A DNA stretch of 64,000 nt from Methylobacterium sp. J-090 (GTDB lineage Bacteria; Pseudomonadota; Alphaproteobacteria; Rhizobiales; Beijerinckiaceae). The first letter of the stretch is position 1, and each line of letters opens with the position of its first letter. Positions 39,486 to 48,464 of this stretch are shown here, piece by piece. The stretch spans positions 248,001 through 312,000 of the forward strand of contig NZ_JAKSXV010000098.1 of NCBI RefSeq assembly GCF_022829345.1. The letters run 5' to 3'. The notes under the pieces are model-generated. The model worked only from the letters and a program-made list of their open reading frames with translations, was not told where the DNA came from and ran no database searches. Both the position numbers and the translations under genes were made by a program.

Positions 39486-39689
39486 TCAGAGCTTGCTCTT
39501 CACCGTGTCGGCGGCGCTCTTCACGCCGTCCTTAGCATCGCCCACCGTCTTCTGGGCGTCGCCCTTCAGCTCTTGCGCCTTGCCTTCGGCCTTGAGCTTG
39601 TCGTTGTCGGTGGCGTTGCCGATGCCCTGCTTGATGTTGCCGACGGCCTCGTTGGCGACGCCCTTGATCTTGTCGGTGGTGCTGCTCAT
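39486..39689 (-). CDS. CsbD-family stress-response protein
   Basis: The 67-residue protein is the CsbD type, with [21 protein letters not shown] at the N-terminus and [19 protein letters not shown] in the middle. These are small, hydrophilic, probably disordered or loosely helical proteins induced by general stress. GAGATC lies close upstream of the ATG at 39689. The upstream region carries an EcfG-type promoter, and a clear terminator follows, so it is a single-gene transcript. Molecular function is unknown. Confidence 0.93.
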   Translation of the reverse strand: MSSTTDKIKGVANEAVGNIKQGIGNATDNDKLKAEGKAQELKGDAQKTVGDAKDGVKSAADTVKSKL

Positions 39690-39737
39690 CGTGAGATCCT
39701 CGTGTGAGACGGGCGGCCTCGGCCGCGTTGGAGATGA

Positions 39738-39763
39738 AACGGTCACGCCGCGCAGGTGGTTCC
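39738..39763 (-). promoter_or_regulatory. EcfG (general stress sigma factor) promoter of csbD
   Basis: Read on the minus strand, GGAAC (39763-39759) is followed after exactly 17 bases by CGTT (39741-39738). This matches the alphaproteobacterial EcfG consensus GGAAC-N16/17-CGTT controlled by the PhyR-NepR switch. The -10 element is 48 bp from the csbD start codon, leaving a leader of about 40 nt. Confidence 0.8.
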
Positions 39764-39846
39764 CCATCCTGCCTCCCGGAACGGCACGCTGGTGCGCCGG
39801 GAGGCAGCGATTGTCCGAAAGATGGTGATGCGATTAGGACGGGGCG

Positions 39847-40320
39847 ATGCCGACGCGCGCCCCGCCTCACACCACCGACGATCCCCTGAGCCTCGCCTTC
39901 GATGAAGCGCGCCGCGCGGCCCTGGCCGGTGAGGTCCCCGTGGGTGCGGTGGTGGTGCGGGACGGCCGGGTGATCGCGGCGGCCCACAACCGGCCCCGCG
40001 CCCTGAAGGACCCGACGGCGCATGCCGAGATTCTCGCGATCCGCGCGGCCTGTGGGATCCTGGGCGACGAACGCCTGACCGGCTGCGACCTCTACGTCAC
40101 CCTGGAGCCGTGCCCCATGTGCGCGGGCGCCATCGCGTTCGCCCGCATCCGTCGCCTGTACTTCGGTGCCTACGACCCCAAGGGTGGCGGGGTCGAGCAT
40201 GGCCCCCGAGTGTTCAACCAGCCGACCTGCCACCACGCCCCGGAGGTCTATGGCGGCTTTCGCGAGGCGGAGGCTGCCGGGCTGCTGCGCGCCTTCTTCG
40301 CGGAACGCCGCGAGCCGTAG
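39847..40320 (+). CDS. tadA: tRNA-specific adenosine deaminase TadA
   Basis: TadA deaminates A34 to inosine in tRNA-Arg(ACG). The 157-residue protein has the zinc-deaminase signature: His59-Ala-Glu61-Ile (H-A-E, Glu as proton shuttle) and P-C89-P-M-C92. The start ATG at 39847 has GGGGCG just upstream. The length matches the family. Its stop is 4 bp from the stop of the small secreted protein gene on the opposite strand. Confidence 0.94.
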   Translation: MPTRAPPHTTDDPLSLAFDEARRAALAGEVPVGAVVVRDGRVIAAAHNRPRALKDPTAHAEILAIRAACGILGDERLTGCDLYVTLEPCPMCAGAIAFARIRRLYFGAYDPKGGGVEHGPRVFNQPTCHHAPEVYGGFREAEAAGLLRAFFAERREP

Positions 40321-40323
40321 GAC

Positions 40324-40638
40324 TCAGCTTCCGCCGCCGCCCCCGCCGCCGGTGTTGCCGATGGGCTTCGTGTTCTGCTCGGCATTGCCGCTGGCGCCGG
40401 AATTGTTGGAGCGGGTCTCGGCGCCCGTAGCGCCGGGGGCCACCGAGCCGATGGAGCCGGGGCCGCTGTTGTCGATACCGCCCGGCTTCACCACGGGCGT
40501 GTCCGGTGTCCCGGGCGTCGTGATCCGGGGCGGTCCGGGCTGCCGAATTTCGGCGGGGCCGCTACTCTGAGCGAGGGCAGGCGCCGCGAGGGTGGCGGTC
40601 GCCAGAACGAAAACGGCCGAGGTCAGGATGCGCTGCAT
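40324..40638 (-). CDS. Small secreted low-complexity protein
   Basis: The 104-residue product has a clear signal peptide (MQRILTSAVFVLATATLAAPALAQS, cleavage after ALA). The mature chain of about 80 residues is rich in Pro, Gly, Ser and Asn and ends in a run of eight glycines then Ser. No fold or family is recognised. It resembles the small secreted protein encoded at 59337 in general composition. Codon use and the signal peptide support a real gene. It converges with tadA. Confidence 0.65.
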   Translation of the reverse strand: MQRILTSAVFVLATATLAAPALAQSSGPAEIRQPGPPRITTPGTPDTPVVKPGGIDNSGPGSIGSVAPGATGAETRSNNSGASGNAEQNTKPIGNTGGGGGGGS

Positions 40639-40728
40639 GAAAGACGTCCTCTTGCGGTGAACCAAACTTCCGTGACGGGTCAACGGGTTGGAGGCTCCCA
40701 GGTTGCGGGTCCGGCCCGAGGACGCGCG

Positions 40729-42204
40729 TCATGCCGCCGCCAGCGGCTTCGACACATCCTCCAGGGACTTGCCCTCCGCCGCGGTGCCCCAGATCCCTCC
40801 GACGATGGCCGCCACCGCCATCAGGGTGGCGCCGATGGCGTAGCCGATGAGGACGTTGTCGCGGGACCCCGTCTCCACCAGCGCCCCGAAGAGGAGGGGC
40901 CCCGAGACGCCGCCGATGCCGGTGCCCAGCGCGTAGAACACCGCGATGGCGAGCGCCCGGATCTCGAGGGGGAAAGTCTCCGCCACGGTGAGGTAGGCGG
41001 CGCTCGCGGCGGCGGACGCGAAGAAGAACACCACCATCCAGGCCGCCGTCTGTCCGACGGGGCCGAACACCTCGATCTTGAACAGGTAGCCGGTGATTGT
41101 GAGCAGCACCGCCGAGATGCCGTAGGTGAAGGCGATCATCTGGCGTCGGCCCCAGGTGTCGAACAGGCGCCCCAGCAGCAGCGGCCCGAGGAAGGAGCCG
41201 AGGGCGAAGGGCAGCAGGTACCAGCCGACATGGTCGCCCGGCACGCCGTAGAAGCGCTGCAGCACGAGGGCGTAGGTGAAGAACAGGGCGTTGTAGAAGA
41301 ACGCCTGCGCCACCATCAGAGCGAGACCGACGAGGGTCTGCTTGCGGTGGCCGCCCAGCATGGTGCCGAACACTTCCCCCAGGGGCGTGTGGCTGCGAGT
41401 CTTCAGTTTCATGCGCTTCTTCGGATCGACGGGCGGCAGGGTCAGCCCCTCGTCGGTGAAGCGCTTCTCGATGCCGGTGACGACCCGGTCGGCCTCCGCA
41501 ACGTAGCCGTGGGTGGCGAGCCAGCGCGGGCTCTCGGGAATCCAGGTCCGCAGGATCAGGATGACGAGGCCGATGCCGCCGCCAACGAAGAAGGCGATGC
41601 GCCAGCCCCAGGCCGGGTCGATCATGCCCGGACGCAGCACCGCGATGGACAGGAACGAACCGAGGGCCGCGCCGATCCAGAACGAACCGTTGATGACGAG
41701 ATCGGTCCAGCCGCGCACGCGGGCGGGCACGAGTTCCTGGATCGTCGAGTTGATCGCGGTGTACTCGCCGCCGATGCCCGCGCCGGTGAGGAAGCGGAAG
41801 AGGCAGAAGCTCCAGATATTCCACGACAGCCCGGTGGAGGCGGTGGCCGCGAGGTAGAGCGCCAGGGTGATGAAGAACAGTTTCTTGCGCCCGATGCGGT
41901 CGGTGAGCCAGCCGAAGCCCAGGGCACCGACGACGGCGCCAACCAAGTAGGAACTTGCTGCCAAGCCGATGTCGAATTCCGTGAAACTCATGGGCGCGGC
42001 GCGGAGCGCCCCGACGAGGGAGCCGGCCAGGGTCACTTCGAGGCCGTCGAGGACCCAGGTGATGCCCAGCGCCACGATGACGAGGACGTGGAAGCGGCCC
42101 CAGGGCAGGCGATCGAGACGGGCGGCGATGTCGGTGTCGATGACGGTGCCCATGGGCACGCGCTCCGGCGTGGGGCCGGACGCGGTCTCTGCCTTGGTCG
42201 CCAT
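40729..42204 (-). CDS. MFS transporter, sugar/aromatic-acid:H+ symporter-like
   Basis: The 491-residue protein has twelve predicted membrane segments, a cytoplasmic N-terminus with RLDRLPWGRFHVLVIVALGITWVLDGLEV, the helix 2-3 loop GWLTDRIGRKKLFF and the family signature PESPRWLATHGYVAEA after helix 6. The helix 4 segment GAGIGGEYTAINSTIQELVPARVRG is typical of the sugar-porter/AAHS group. Substrate is unknown. The ATG at 42204 gives about 45 residues before helix 1. It stands as a single gene. Confidence 0.88.
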   Translation of the reverse strand: MATKAETASGPTPERVPMGTVIDTDIAARLDRLPWGRFHVLVIVALGITWVLDGLEVTLAGSLVGALRAAPMSFTEFDIGLAASSYLVGAVVGALGFGWLTDRIGRKKLFFITLALYLAATASTGLSWNIWSFCLFRFLTGAGIGGEYTAINSTIQELVPARVRGWTDLVINGSFWIGAALGSFLSIAVLRPGMIDPAWGWRIAFFVGGGIGLVILILRTWIPESPRWLATHGYVAEADRVVTGIEKRFTDEGLTLPPVDPKKRMKLKTRSHTPLGEVFGTMLGGHRKQTLVGLALMVAQAFFYNALFFTYALVLQRFYGVPGDHVGWYLLPFALGSFLGPLLLGRLFDTWGRRQMIAFTYGISAVLLTITGYLFKIEVFGPVGQTAAWMVVFFFASAAASAAYLTVAETFPLEIRALAIAVFYALGTGIGGVSGPLLFGALVETGSRDNVLIGYAIGATLMAVAAIVGGIWGTAAEGKSLEDVSKPLAAA

Positions 42205-42327
42205 CGACACCTCGTTAAGCGTATTGGGGGACAGGTGTGGGCAATCCGCCGAAGTCACCAACGGTTCCGCCAAGCTTTCATCGCTCTCCGGGTGAAATGG
42301 CATCCTCTTTCCGGATGCACTTTCCCC

Positions 42328-42582
42328 ATGACATCCCGTGCCGGCCTCGCCGCCCTGCTTGCCCCCTTCGTTCTCGTCTGTTCCGCCCGGTCCTTCGGCG
42401 CGGAAGGCCCGGCCCGGTCCGGCTTCGAATGGTGGCGGCTGCGCCCCACCGACGTGAGCACGACGGGATCGACGGGCGCGGGGCCGCGCGAGCCGCGGGT
42501 CGGCGGGAACGCGCCTACCGAAGCGCCCGGGGAGCGACGGGCCGTCCGGGTGGTCTATCCGGGGCTTGTCCCGGGGCGGTGA
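42328..42582 (+). CDS. Small secreted hypothetical protein
   Basis: An 84-residue reading frame begins with a convincing signal peptide (MTSRAGLAALLAPFVLVCSARSFGA). The mature part has an F-E-W-W-R-L-R-P-T-D-V-S-T motif and a basic C-terminus. No family is recognised. The last 28 bp overlap the 3' end of the oppD/F-less permease gene on the opposite strand. The signal peptide and absence of another use of this region support a gene, but no strong ribosome site is visible. Confidence 0.5.
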   Translation: MTSRAGLAALLAPFVLVCSARSFGAEGPARSGFEWWRLRPTDVSTTGSTGAGPREPRVGGNAPTEAPGERRAVRVVYPGLVPGR

Positions 42583-43670
42583 GGCCCGGATGGACCGCCC
42601 GCGCGGCGCGGGTCGAGGGCCTCTCCCAGGGCATCGCCCAGGACGTTGAGGGCCAGCAGCGTCGCCACGAGGAAGGCCGCCGGGACGGCGAGCATCCAGG
42701 GGGCGGATTCGATGGCGCGCGCGCCTTCCGCGATGAGGGCGCCCCAACTCGTCTCCGGCTCCTGTACGCCGAGGCCGAGGAACGAGAGGAAGCTTTCCAG
42801 CAAAATCACCTTTGGGACCAACAAGGTCGCGGCGACGGCCACGGGCCCGAGGGTGTTGGGCACGATGTGCCGGGCGAGGATCCGCGAGGCGGACAGGCCG
42901 AGCGCCTCGGCGGCGCGGACGAAGTCGCGACGGCGCAGGGACAGGGTCTGGGCCCGGACCATGCGGGCCATGTCGAGCCATTCGACGGTGCCGATGGCCA
43001 CCAGGATGAGGCCGAGGCCGGCGGGGAAGAACACCAGCAGCATGATCACGAAGAACACGAACGGCAGGGCGTAGAGCACGTCGACGACCCGCATCATGAC
43101 GGCGTCGATGCGCCCACCGGCGTAGCCGGCCGCCGCCCCGTAGACGAGGCCGATGAGGAGGGCGACTCCGGTGGCGACGAGGCCGATGGCGAGGGAGACC
43201 CGGCCGGCGACGAGGCTGCGGGTGAGGAGGTCGCGCCCGAGGCTGTCGGTACCGAGGAGAAAGTGTCGCCGCAGCACGGGTGCGGCGACGACGAGGCCGC
43301 GTCCGTCCTCCGACCGGTCGAGGATCGTCGCCGGGCCGAACAGGTCGGAGCGGGGCAGGTAGGTCAGCACGCGCGGGTCGATGGGCCTCGGCGCGTGAAG
43401 TGTCACGCGCGCCGTTCCGTCCCGGATCGTGACGGCCGCCACCGTCACACGCATGCGGAACGCGAGCCGGTCCAGGGCCGGCCGCACCGTCTCGGGGCGC
43501 GGATGGGCGGCGAGGCCCGGCGCGGTGCCGACGAGGTCGGGGTAGATCCGCCCCGGCGCATGGCCGGTGAGGGCCGGACCGACGAGGCAGGCGAGCGCCA
43601 TCGCCGCGAGGAATCCGAGGGCGGCCATGGCGGTCCGGTGGCGGACGAGGCGCAGGGCCACGCGCCTCAT
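42555..43670 (-). CDS. Peptide/nickel-type ABC transporter permease (OppC family)
   Basis: The 371-residue inner-membrane permease has an N-terminal membrane helix (TAMAALGFLAAMALACLVGPALTG), a periplasmic insert of about 100 residues, and the binding-protein-dependent permease domain starting GTDSLGRDLLTRSLVAGRVSLAIG. The EAA-type coupling segment RDFVRAAEALGLSASRILARHIVPN is intact. The order is substrate-binding protein, OppB, OppC. Its start overlaps the oppB stop by ATGA. No ATPase gene follows: the next gene downstream is on the other strand. Confidence 0.9.
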   Translation of the reverse strand: MRRVALRLVRHRTAMAALGFLAAMALACLVGPALTGHAPGRIYPDLVGTAPGLAAHPRPETVRPALDRLAFRMRVTVAAVTIRDGTARVTLHAPRPIDPRVLTYLPRSDLFGPATILDRSEDGRGLVVAAPVLRRHFLLGTDSLGRDLLTRSLVAGRVSLAIGLVATGVALLIGLVYGAAAGYAGGRIDAVMMRVVDVLYALPFVFFVIMLLVFFPAGLGLILVAIGTVEWLDMARMVRAQTLSLRRRDFVRAAEALGLSASRILARHIVPNTLGPVAVAATLLVPKVILLESFLSFLGLGVQEPETSWGALIAEGARAIESAPWMLAVPAAFLVATLLALNVLGDALGEALDPRRAGGPSGPHRPGTSPG

Positions 43671-44590
43671 CGGGCGATCCGCAGGCGCGGGTCGAGCAGC
43701 GCGCAGGCGACGTCGGCGGCGAGGTTGAGGATTACGACGAACACGCCCACCAGCACCACGGTGCCCATCACCAGGGTGTAGTCGCGGTTGAGCGCGCCAT
43801 CGACGAAGTAGCGGCCGAGGCCGGGCAGGCCGAACAGGGTCTCGACCACCACCGAGCCGGTGAGCAGGGCGGCGGCGGTGGAGCCGAGGATCGCCACGAC
43901 GGGCAGCAGGGCGCCGCGCAGGGCGTGGCGGGCGATGCGGTGGGCCGGCAGACCCATGGCGCGCTGGGTGCGGATGTGGGGCAGGGCGAGGGTTTCGCGC
44001 AAGGACGCCCGGGTGAGGCGCGCGAGGATGCCGGCCTGGGGCAGGGCGAGGGTCAGGACCGGCAGGACGAGGTGGCGCGGCGCACCGCCCTCCCAGCCGC
44101 CGATGGGGAGCCAGCCGAGCGCGAGGCCGAACACGATCTGGAGCAGGGGCGCCACCACGAAGGTCGGCACCGCGAGTCCGAGGCCGGCACCGAATCCGAC
44201 CAGCCGGTCGAGGCCCCCTCCCGGCCGGAACGCCGCTCCGGCGCCAAGGCCGATGCCAAGACCCAGCGCCAGCACGAAGGCGAGGCCGCCGACCGTCATG
44301 GAGACGGGCAGGCCGCGCGCCAGGAGCTCGGCGACGCCGAGGTCGCGAAACGAGAAGGATGGCCCGAAATCGCCCCGCGCCAGGGCACCGAGATAGCGCA
44401 GGTACTGCACCGCCAGGGACTGATCGAGGCCGTAGGTCTTTCGCAACGCCGCCATGACGGCGGGCGCCAGGGGGCGTTCCAGATCGAACGGCCCGCCGGG
44501 GGCGAGGCGAATCAGAAAGAAGCTCACCGTCACCACGGCGAACAGGGTCGGCACCGCCTGGAGCAGCCGGCGCAGGACGAAGCCGATCAC
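43667..44590 (-). CDS. Peptide/nickel-type ABC transporter permease (OppB family)
   Basis: The 307-residue permease starts with GTG 44590 (V-I-G-F-V-L-R-R-L-L-Q-A-V-P-T-L), the characteristic OppB/DppB N-terminus that inserts as the first membrane helix. The TYGLDQSLAVQYLRYLGALARGDFGPSF segment and the EAA-type loop IRTQRAMGLPAHRIARHALRGAL are typical. Six membrane helices are expected. Its GTG overlaps the stop of the binding-protein gene by 4 bp. It would pair with the OppC-type permease next to it. Confidence 0.92.
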   Translation of the reverse strand: MIGFVLRRLLQAVPTLFAVVTVSFFLIRLAPGGPFDLERPLAPAVMAALRKTYGLDQSLAVQYLRYLGALARGDFGPSFSFRDLGVAELLARGLPVSMTVGGLAFVLALGLGIGLGAGAAFRPGGGLDRLVGFGAGLGLAVPTFVVAPLLQIVFGLALGWLPIGGWEGGAPRHLVLPVLTLALPQAGILARLTRASLRETLALPHIRTQRAMGLPAHRIARHALRGALLPVVAILGSTAAALLTGSVVVETLFGLPGLGRYFVDGALNRDYTLVMGTVVLVGVFVVILNLAADVACALLDPRLRIAR

Positions 44591-46185
44591 GCCTCCAGCC
44601 TCAGGAAGCGCGTCGGCGCGGCGTTGCGGAGATTCGCGTGATAGCCCGAGAGGCGCGGGCTGATCAGGGCCTTGGAGCGGGTGTGCATCACCGGAATCCA
44701 CGGCAGGTCCGTGACCACGATGGTCTCGGCCCGGAACAGCAGATCGGCCCGGCGGGCGAGGTCGGTCTCCGCGGCGGCGTCCCGCATGAGGGCGTCGTAA
44801 TCCGGGTTGGCGTAGTGGCCGGGGTTCAGGGTGTCGTTGCCGCCCTGGAGCAGGAACAGGAAGTTCTGCGGGTCGGAATAGTCGGCGACCCAGGAAATTC
44901 GCGCCACCCCGAAGGGTCGGCCGTCGCGCAGGTACGCGAAATGAGTCTTGGCGTCGGTGTAGGTGAAGCGCGTCTCCACGCCGATGCCGCGCCACATCTC
45001 GGCCAGGGCCACCGCTGTGTTGCGGTTGTTGTCGCTGGAATTGAAGCGGTACTCGATGGCGAGGGGCCTATCCCCCGGCCCGAAGCCGGCCGCTCGCAGG
45101 AGCGCGCGGGCCTCGTCCTCCCGGTCGATGGGCAGGGCGTCGCGGCCGGCGAGTTCCGGCGGCGTCCGGTAGTGGTCGAGGCCGGGCGGGCACAGGGAAT
45201 AGGCCGGGTCCATGGTCTCGCCCCAGAGGCGCTGCGCCAGGAACTCGCGGTCGATGACCAGCGACAGGGCGCGGCGCACCCGGACATCGTCGAAGGGGCG
45301 GCGGCGGGTATCGAGGGCCAGGGCGTAGAGTCCCAGCGACGGCCCGAGCACGACCTGGCTGCCGAACCGTGCCCTGAGGGAGGCCATCTGGTCGCCGGGC
45401 AGATCGGCCAGCGAGTCGATCTCGCCACCGGCGTAGCGGCGCACGGCGCTGGCGAGGTCGGGTGTCGGCAGGAACGCGACGCCGGGGATCGTGACGTCCG
45501 CCGCCGCGTGGAAATGCGGATTGCGGGCCAGGGTGACGCGGTCGTTCGGCACCACGTCGCGCAGGGCGTAGGCGCCGTTGGAGACGAGGTTTCCGGGCCG
45601 GGTGAAGGCTTCGCCCCAGCGCCGGACGCTGTCCGGGTGGACCGGCAGGGCGGTGGAATGGGTCAGGAGTTCGAGGAAGTACGGGGTCGGCCGCTCCAGG
45701 GTGATCACGAGGGTGTCGGGGGAGGGCGCCGCGACCCCGATCGTGTCGGGCGCGGCGTCGCCCGAATTGACCGCGACGGCGTTGCGGATCGGGGCCAGCA
45801 CCGCGGCGTATTTCGCGCCCAGCGCCGGATCGAGGATGCGGGACAGGCTGAAGACGAAATCGGCGGCCAGAACCGGATCGCCGTTCGACCAGCGCGCGGC
45901 CTCGCGCAGGGTGAAGGTGTAGGTCAGGCCATCGTCGGAGACGGTCCAGGCCTCCGCGCATCCGGGGATGATGCGGCCGTGATTGTCGTAGGTGAGCAGG
46001 CCCTCGTAGAGATCGCGCAGGATGTGCGCCTCGGCCACCGTCGAGGATTTGTGCGGATCGAGGGTCCCGGGATCGGCGTCGTTGCCGCGCCGGTAGAGGT
46101 CGGCGGGCGCGGCCTCGGCCGGGCGGACGAGGGCCGCGGCGGCGAGGCCCGCGAGGCAGTGGCGGCGGTGCGGGGCCGGTGTCAT
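44587..46185 (-). CDS. Peptide ABC transporter substrate-binding protein (OppA/SBP_bac_5)
   Basis: The 532-residue periplasmic protein has a short signal peptide with an RRH pair (M-T-P-A-P-H-R-R-H-C-L-A-G-L-A-A-A-A-L) and then the family 5 solute-binding fold: DPGTLDPHKSSTVAEAHILRDLYEGL near the N-terminus and WSNGDPVLAADFVFSLSRILDP. The DYSDPQNFLFLL...GHYANPDYDALMRDA segment is typical of OppA-type oligopeptide binders. It heads the operon with oppB and oppC. Confidence 0.92.
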   Translation of the reverse strand: MTPAPHRRHCLAGLAAAALVRPAEAAPADLYRRGNDADPGTLDPHKSSTVAEAHILRDLYEGLLTYDNHGRIIPGCAEAWTVSDDGLTYTFTLREAARWSNGDPVLAADFVFSLSRILDPALGAKYAAVLAPIRNAVAVNSGDAAPDTIGVAAPSPDTLVITLERPTPYFLELLTHSTALPVHPDSVRRWGEAFTRPGNLVSNGAYALRDVVPNDRVTLARNPHFHAAADVTIPGVAFLPTPDLASAVRRYAGGEIDSLADLPGDQMASLRARFGSQVVLGPSLGLYALALDTRRRPFDDVRVRRALSLVIDREFLAQRLWGETMDPAYSLCPPGLDHYRTPPELAGRDALPIDREDEARALLRAAGFGPGDRPLAIEYRFNSSDNNRNTAVALAEMWRGIGVETRFTYTDAKTHFAYLRDGRPFGVARISWVADYSDPQNFLFLLQGGNDTLNPGHYANPDYDALMRDAAAETDLARRADLLFRAETIVVTDLPWIPVMHTRSKALISPRLSGYHANLRNAAPTRFLRLEA

Positions 46186-46227
46186 GCCGCCTTTGCGGGG
46201 ACACGGCGGGTGTGAGCGCGTCCCTGC

Positions 46228-46331
46228 CCCCTGTGGGGAGGGATCGAGGGTGGGGGTGATTGGGCGACCCTCAGCCGTCGACGGGTCACCCGACCTTCCT
46301 CGCCTCCTCCGCCTCCCCACAAGGGGGAGGC
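46228..46331. repeat. Inverted pair of CCTCCCCACAAGGGGG-type elements
   Basis: CCCCCTGTGGGGAGG near 46228-46242 is nearly the complement of the hairpin GCCTCCCC-ACAAG-GGGGAGGC at 46311-46331, so two related palindromic units face each other about 90 bp apart. Such GC-rich units are commonly dispersed between genes in this group of bacteria. No reading frame is supported here. Confidence 0.4.
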
Positions 46332-46370
46332 GGGGGGCCGCGGAGACAGCGCGATCACCGGAAACCCATG

Positions 46371-46805
46371 TCAGGCGCCGGTCTGCGCCGAAAACCCCGC
46401 CGCCTCGATGCCGGCGACGGCGCAGAGTTCGTCGTTGTCCGAGGTGTCGCCGGAGATGCCGACCGCACCGATCACGGCGGCGCCGTCGCGGATGAGGACG
46501 CCGCCCGGCACCGGCACCAGGGCGGCCGGGCCGACGACGTGGCTCACGGCGGCGATGAAGGTCGGATCGTCCGCGGCGCGCTTGGCGATGGCGCGCGAGC
46601 CCAGCCCCAGAGCCAGCGCGCCGTTGGCCTTGCCCATGGCGATCTCGGCCCGGCGCAGGGACGTGCCGTCCTCGGCCGCCAGGGCCTTGAGGGCGCCGCG
46701 CGCATCGAACACCACCACGACCAGGGGTTTCAGGCCGTGCCCGCGACCGGCCTCCAGGGCCTTGGCGACGAGGGTCTGGGCAGCGGCAAGGCTAAGGTCG
46801 GTCAT
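46371..46805 (-). CDS. GlcG/HbpS-like haem-degrading domain protein (DUF336)
   Basis: The 144-residue protein matches the GlcG/DUF336 family (TDLSLAAAQTLVAKALEAG at the start, VVVVFDARGALKALAAEDG, ALGSRAIAKRAADDPTFIAAV, GGVLIRDGAAVIGAVGISGDTSDNDE). Members form oligomers that bind haem or glycolate-derived ligands; the true role is uncertain. It follows purK by 19 bp on the same strand, so it may be transcribed with purE-purK, although no functional link is known. Confidence 0.87.
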   Translation of the reverse strand: MTDLSLAAAQTLVAKALEAGRGHGLKPLVVVVFDARGALKALAAEDGTSLRRAEIAMGKANGALALGLGSRAIAKRAADDPTFIAAVSHVVGPAALVPVPGGVLIRDGAAVIGAVGISGDTSDNDELCAVAGIEAAGFSAQTGA

Positions 46806-46824
46806 GAGGACGCTCGCGAGACGA

Positions 46825-47970
46825 TCAGGTTTTCGGAAGGAGGCGGGTGACGTGGCCCATCTTGCGGCCGGGGCGGGCCTCGCCCTTGCCGTAGAGGTGC
46901 AGGTGCGCGCTGGACTGGGCGAGGAGGCCGGCCCAGTCCGACACCTCGTCGCCGATGAGGTTGTGCATCTCGACACCCATGCCGCCGACGCGGGCGGGGT
47001 CGCCGAGCGGCCAGCCGCAGACGGCGCGGACGTGCTGGGCGAATTGCGAGGTGATGGCCCCCTCGATGGTCCAGTGGCCGGAATTGTGGACGCGCGGGGC
47101 GATCTCGTTGACCACGACCCGGGCCGGGCCGTCGGCCTGCGGCACCAGGAACATCTCGACGGCGAGCACGCCGACATAGTCCAGCGCCTCCGCGATGCGC
47201 CGGGCCATGCCTATGGCGGCGGCCTCGGTCTGGGGGGCGATGCCGGGGGCGGGCACGCGGGTGACGGCGAGGATGTGGTCGCGGTGCTCGTTGGCGCAGG
47301 GCTCGTAGGCGGCGAACGCCCCGTCGGGGCCGCGGGCGGCCACCACGGACACTTCGGTCTCGAACGGCACGAACCCCTCGAGGATGCAGGGCGCGCCGTC
47401 GAATTCCGCCAGGATCGCGGCGGCGTCGACGTCGCCCTCCGCCCGGATCATGCGCTGGCCCTTGCCGTCGTAGCCGAAGCGCCGGGTCTTCAGGATCGCG
47501 GGCCGGCCGATCCCGTCGAGCGCCCGCACCAGATCCTCGGGCGTGTCGACGGCCCGGTACGGCGCGGTCTCGATGCCGAGCCCGTTGAGGAAGGTCTTCT
47601 CCGCGAGCCGGTCCTGCGTGGTGGCCAGCGCCCCGGCATTGGGGCGCAGGGGCGCCTTGGCGGCGAGCGCCTCGGCCGCGGCGGCGGGAATGTTCTCGAA
47701 CTCGTAGGTCACGACATCGACGCTGGCGGCGAACCGCGTCAGGGCTTCGACGTCGTCGTAGGCCGCCACCGTCCGCGTGGCGCAGACGTCGAAGGCCGGG
47801 CTGTCGTCGTCGGGGGCGAAGACGTGGACCTTCAGGCCGTAATTGGCGGCGGCGAGGGCGATCATGCGGCCGAGCTGACCGCCGCCGACGATGCCGAGGG
47901 TCGAGCCGGGCTGAACGTTTCGTGTGGCGGTCGCGGCGGATGGTGCGGTCACGGCGGATTTCACGATCAA
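46825..47970 (-). CDS. purK: N5-carboxyaminoimidazole ribonucleotide synthase (PurK)
   Basis: The 381-residue ATP-grasp enzyme carboxylates AIR to N5-CAIR in purine synthesis. It shows [22 protein letters not shown] near the N-terminus, [18 protein letters not shown] in the ATP-grasp domain, and [17 protein letters not shown] in the catalytic part. The start is probably the TTG at 47970, which overlaps the purE stop by 4 bp (TTGA); a GTG at 47964 is possible. Confidence 0.95.
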   Translation of the reverse strand: MIVKSAVTAPSAATATRNVQPGSTLGIVGGGQLGRMIALAAANYGLKVHVFAPDDDSPAFDVCATRTVAAYDDVEALTRFAASVDVVTYEFENIPAAAAEALAAKAPLRPNAGALATTQDRLAEKTFLNGLGIETAPYRAVDTPEDLVRALDGIGRPAILKTRRFGYDGKGQRMIRAEGDVDAAAILAEFDGAPCILEGFVPFETEVSVVAARGPDGAFAAYEPCANEHRDHILAVTRVPAPGIAPQTEAAAIGMARRIAEALDYVGVLAVEMFLVPQADGPARVVVNEIAPRVHNSGHWTIEGAITSQFAQHVRAVCGWPLGDPARVGGMGVEMHNLIGDEVSDWAGLLAQSSAHLHLYGKGEARPGRKMGHVTRLLPKT

Positions 47971-48464
47971 GAAGGGTCGCTCTGCGGGTGTTCGGCGACG
48001 CTCGCGGTCTGCGCGGCGCGCCAGGCTTCGAGGCGGGCGGCCAGGCCCGGATCGGTGAGCGCCAGGATGGCGGCGGCGAGGAGCGCCGCGTTGACGGCGC
48101 CGGCCCGGCCGATGGCGAGGGTGCCGACGGGAATGCCGGCCGGCATCTGCACGATGGAGAGCAGGCTGTCCTGGCCGGACAGGGCCTTCGATTCGACGGG
48201 CACGCCGAGGACGGGGAGGGGGGTCATGGCGGCGGTCATGCCGGGCAGGTGCGCGGCTCCGCCGGCCCCGGCGATCACCACCTGGAAACCCTCGGCCTTC
48301 GCGCCCTTGGCGAAGGCGACGAGGCGATCGGGCGTGCGATGGGCCGAGACGATGCGGTCGGTGTGGGCGACGCCGAGGGCGTCGAGGGTCTCGGCGGCAT
48401 GGCGCATGGTCGCCCAGTCGGACTGGCTGCCCATGATGATCGCGACCGGATTGGCTCCCGCCAT
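47967..48464 (-). CDS. purE: N5-CAIR mutase (PurE)
   Basis: The 165-residue class I PurE converts N5-CAIR to CAIR. It has the conserved [12 protein letters not shown] start, S-A-H-R-T-P (catalytic His) and [16 protein letters not shown]. It is the promoter-proximal gene of the purE-purK pair. Length is typical. Confidence 0.95.
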   Translation of the reverse strand: MAGANPVAIIMGSQSDWATMRHAAETLDALGVAHTDRIVSAHRTPDRLVAFAKGAKAEGFQVVIAGAGGAAHLPGMTAAMTPLPVLGVPVESKALSGQDSLLSIVQMPAGIPVGTLAIGRAGAVNAALLAAAILALTDPGLAARLEAWRAAQTASVAEHPQSDPS

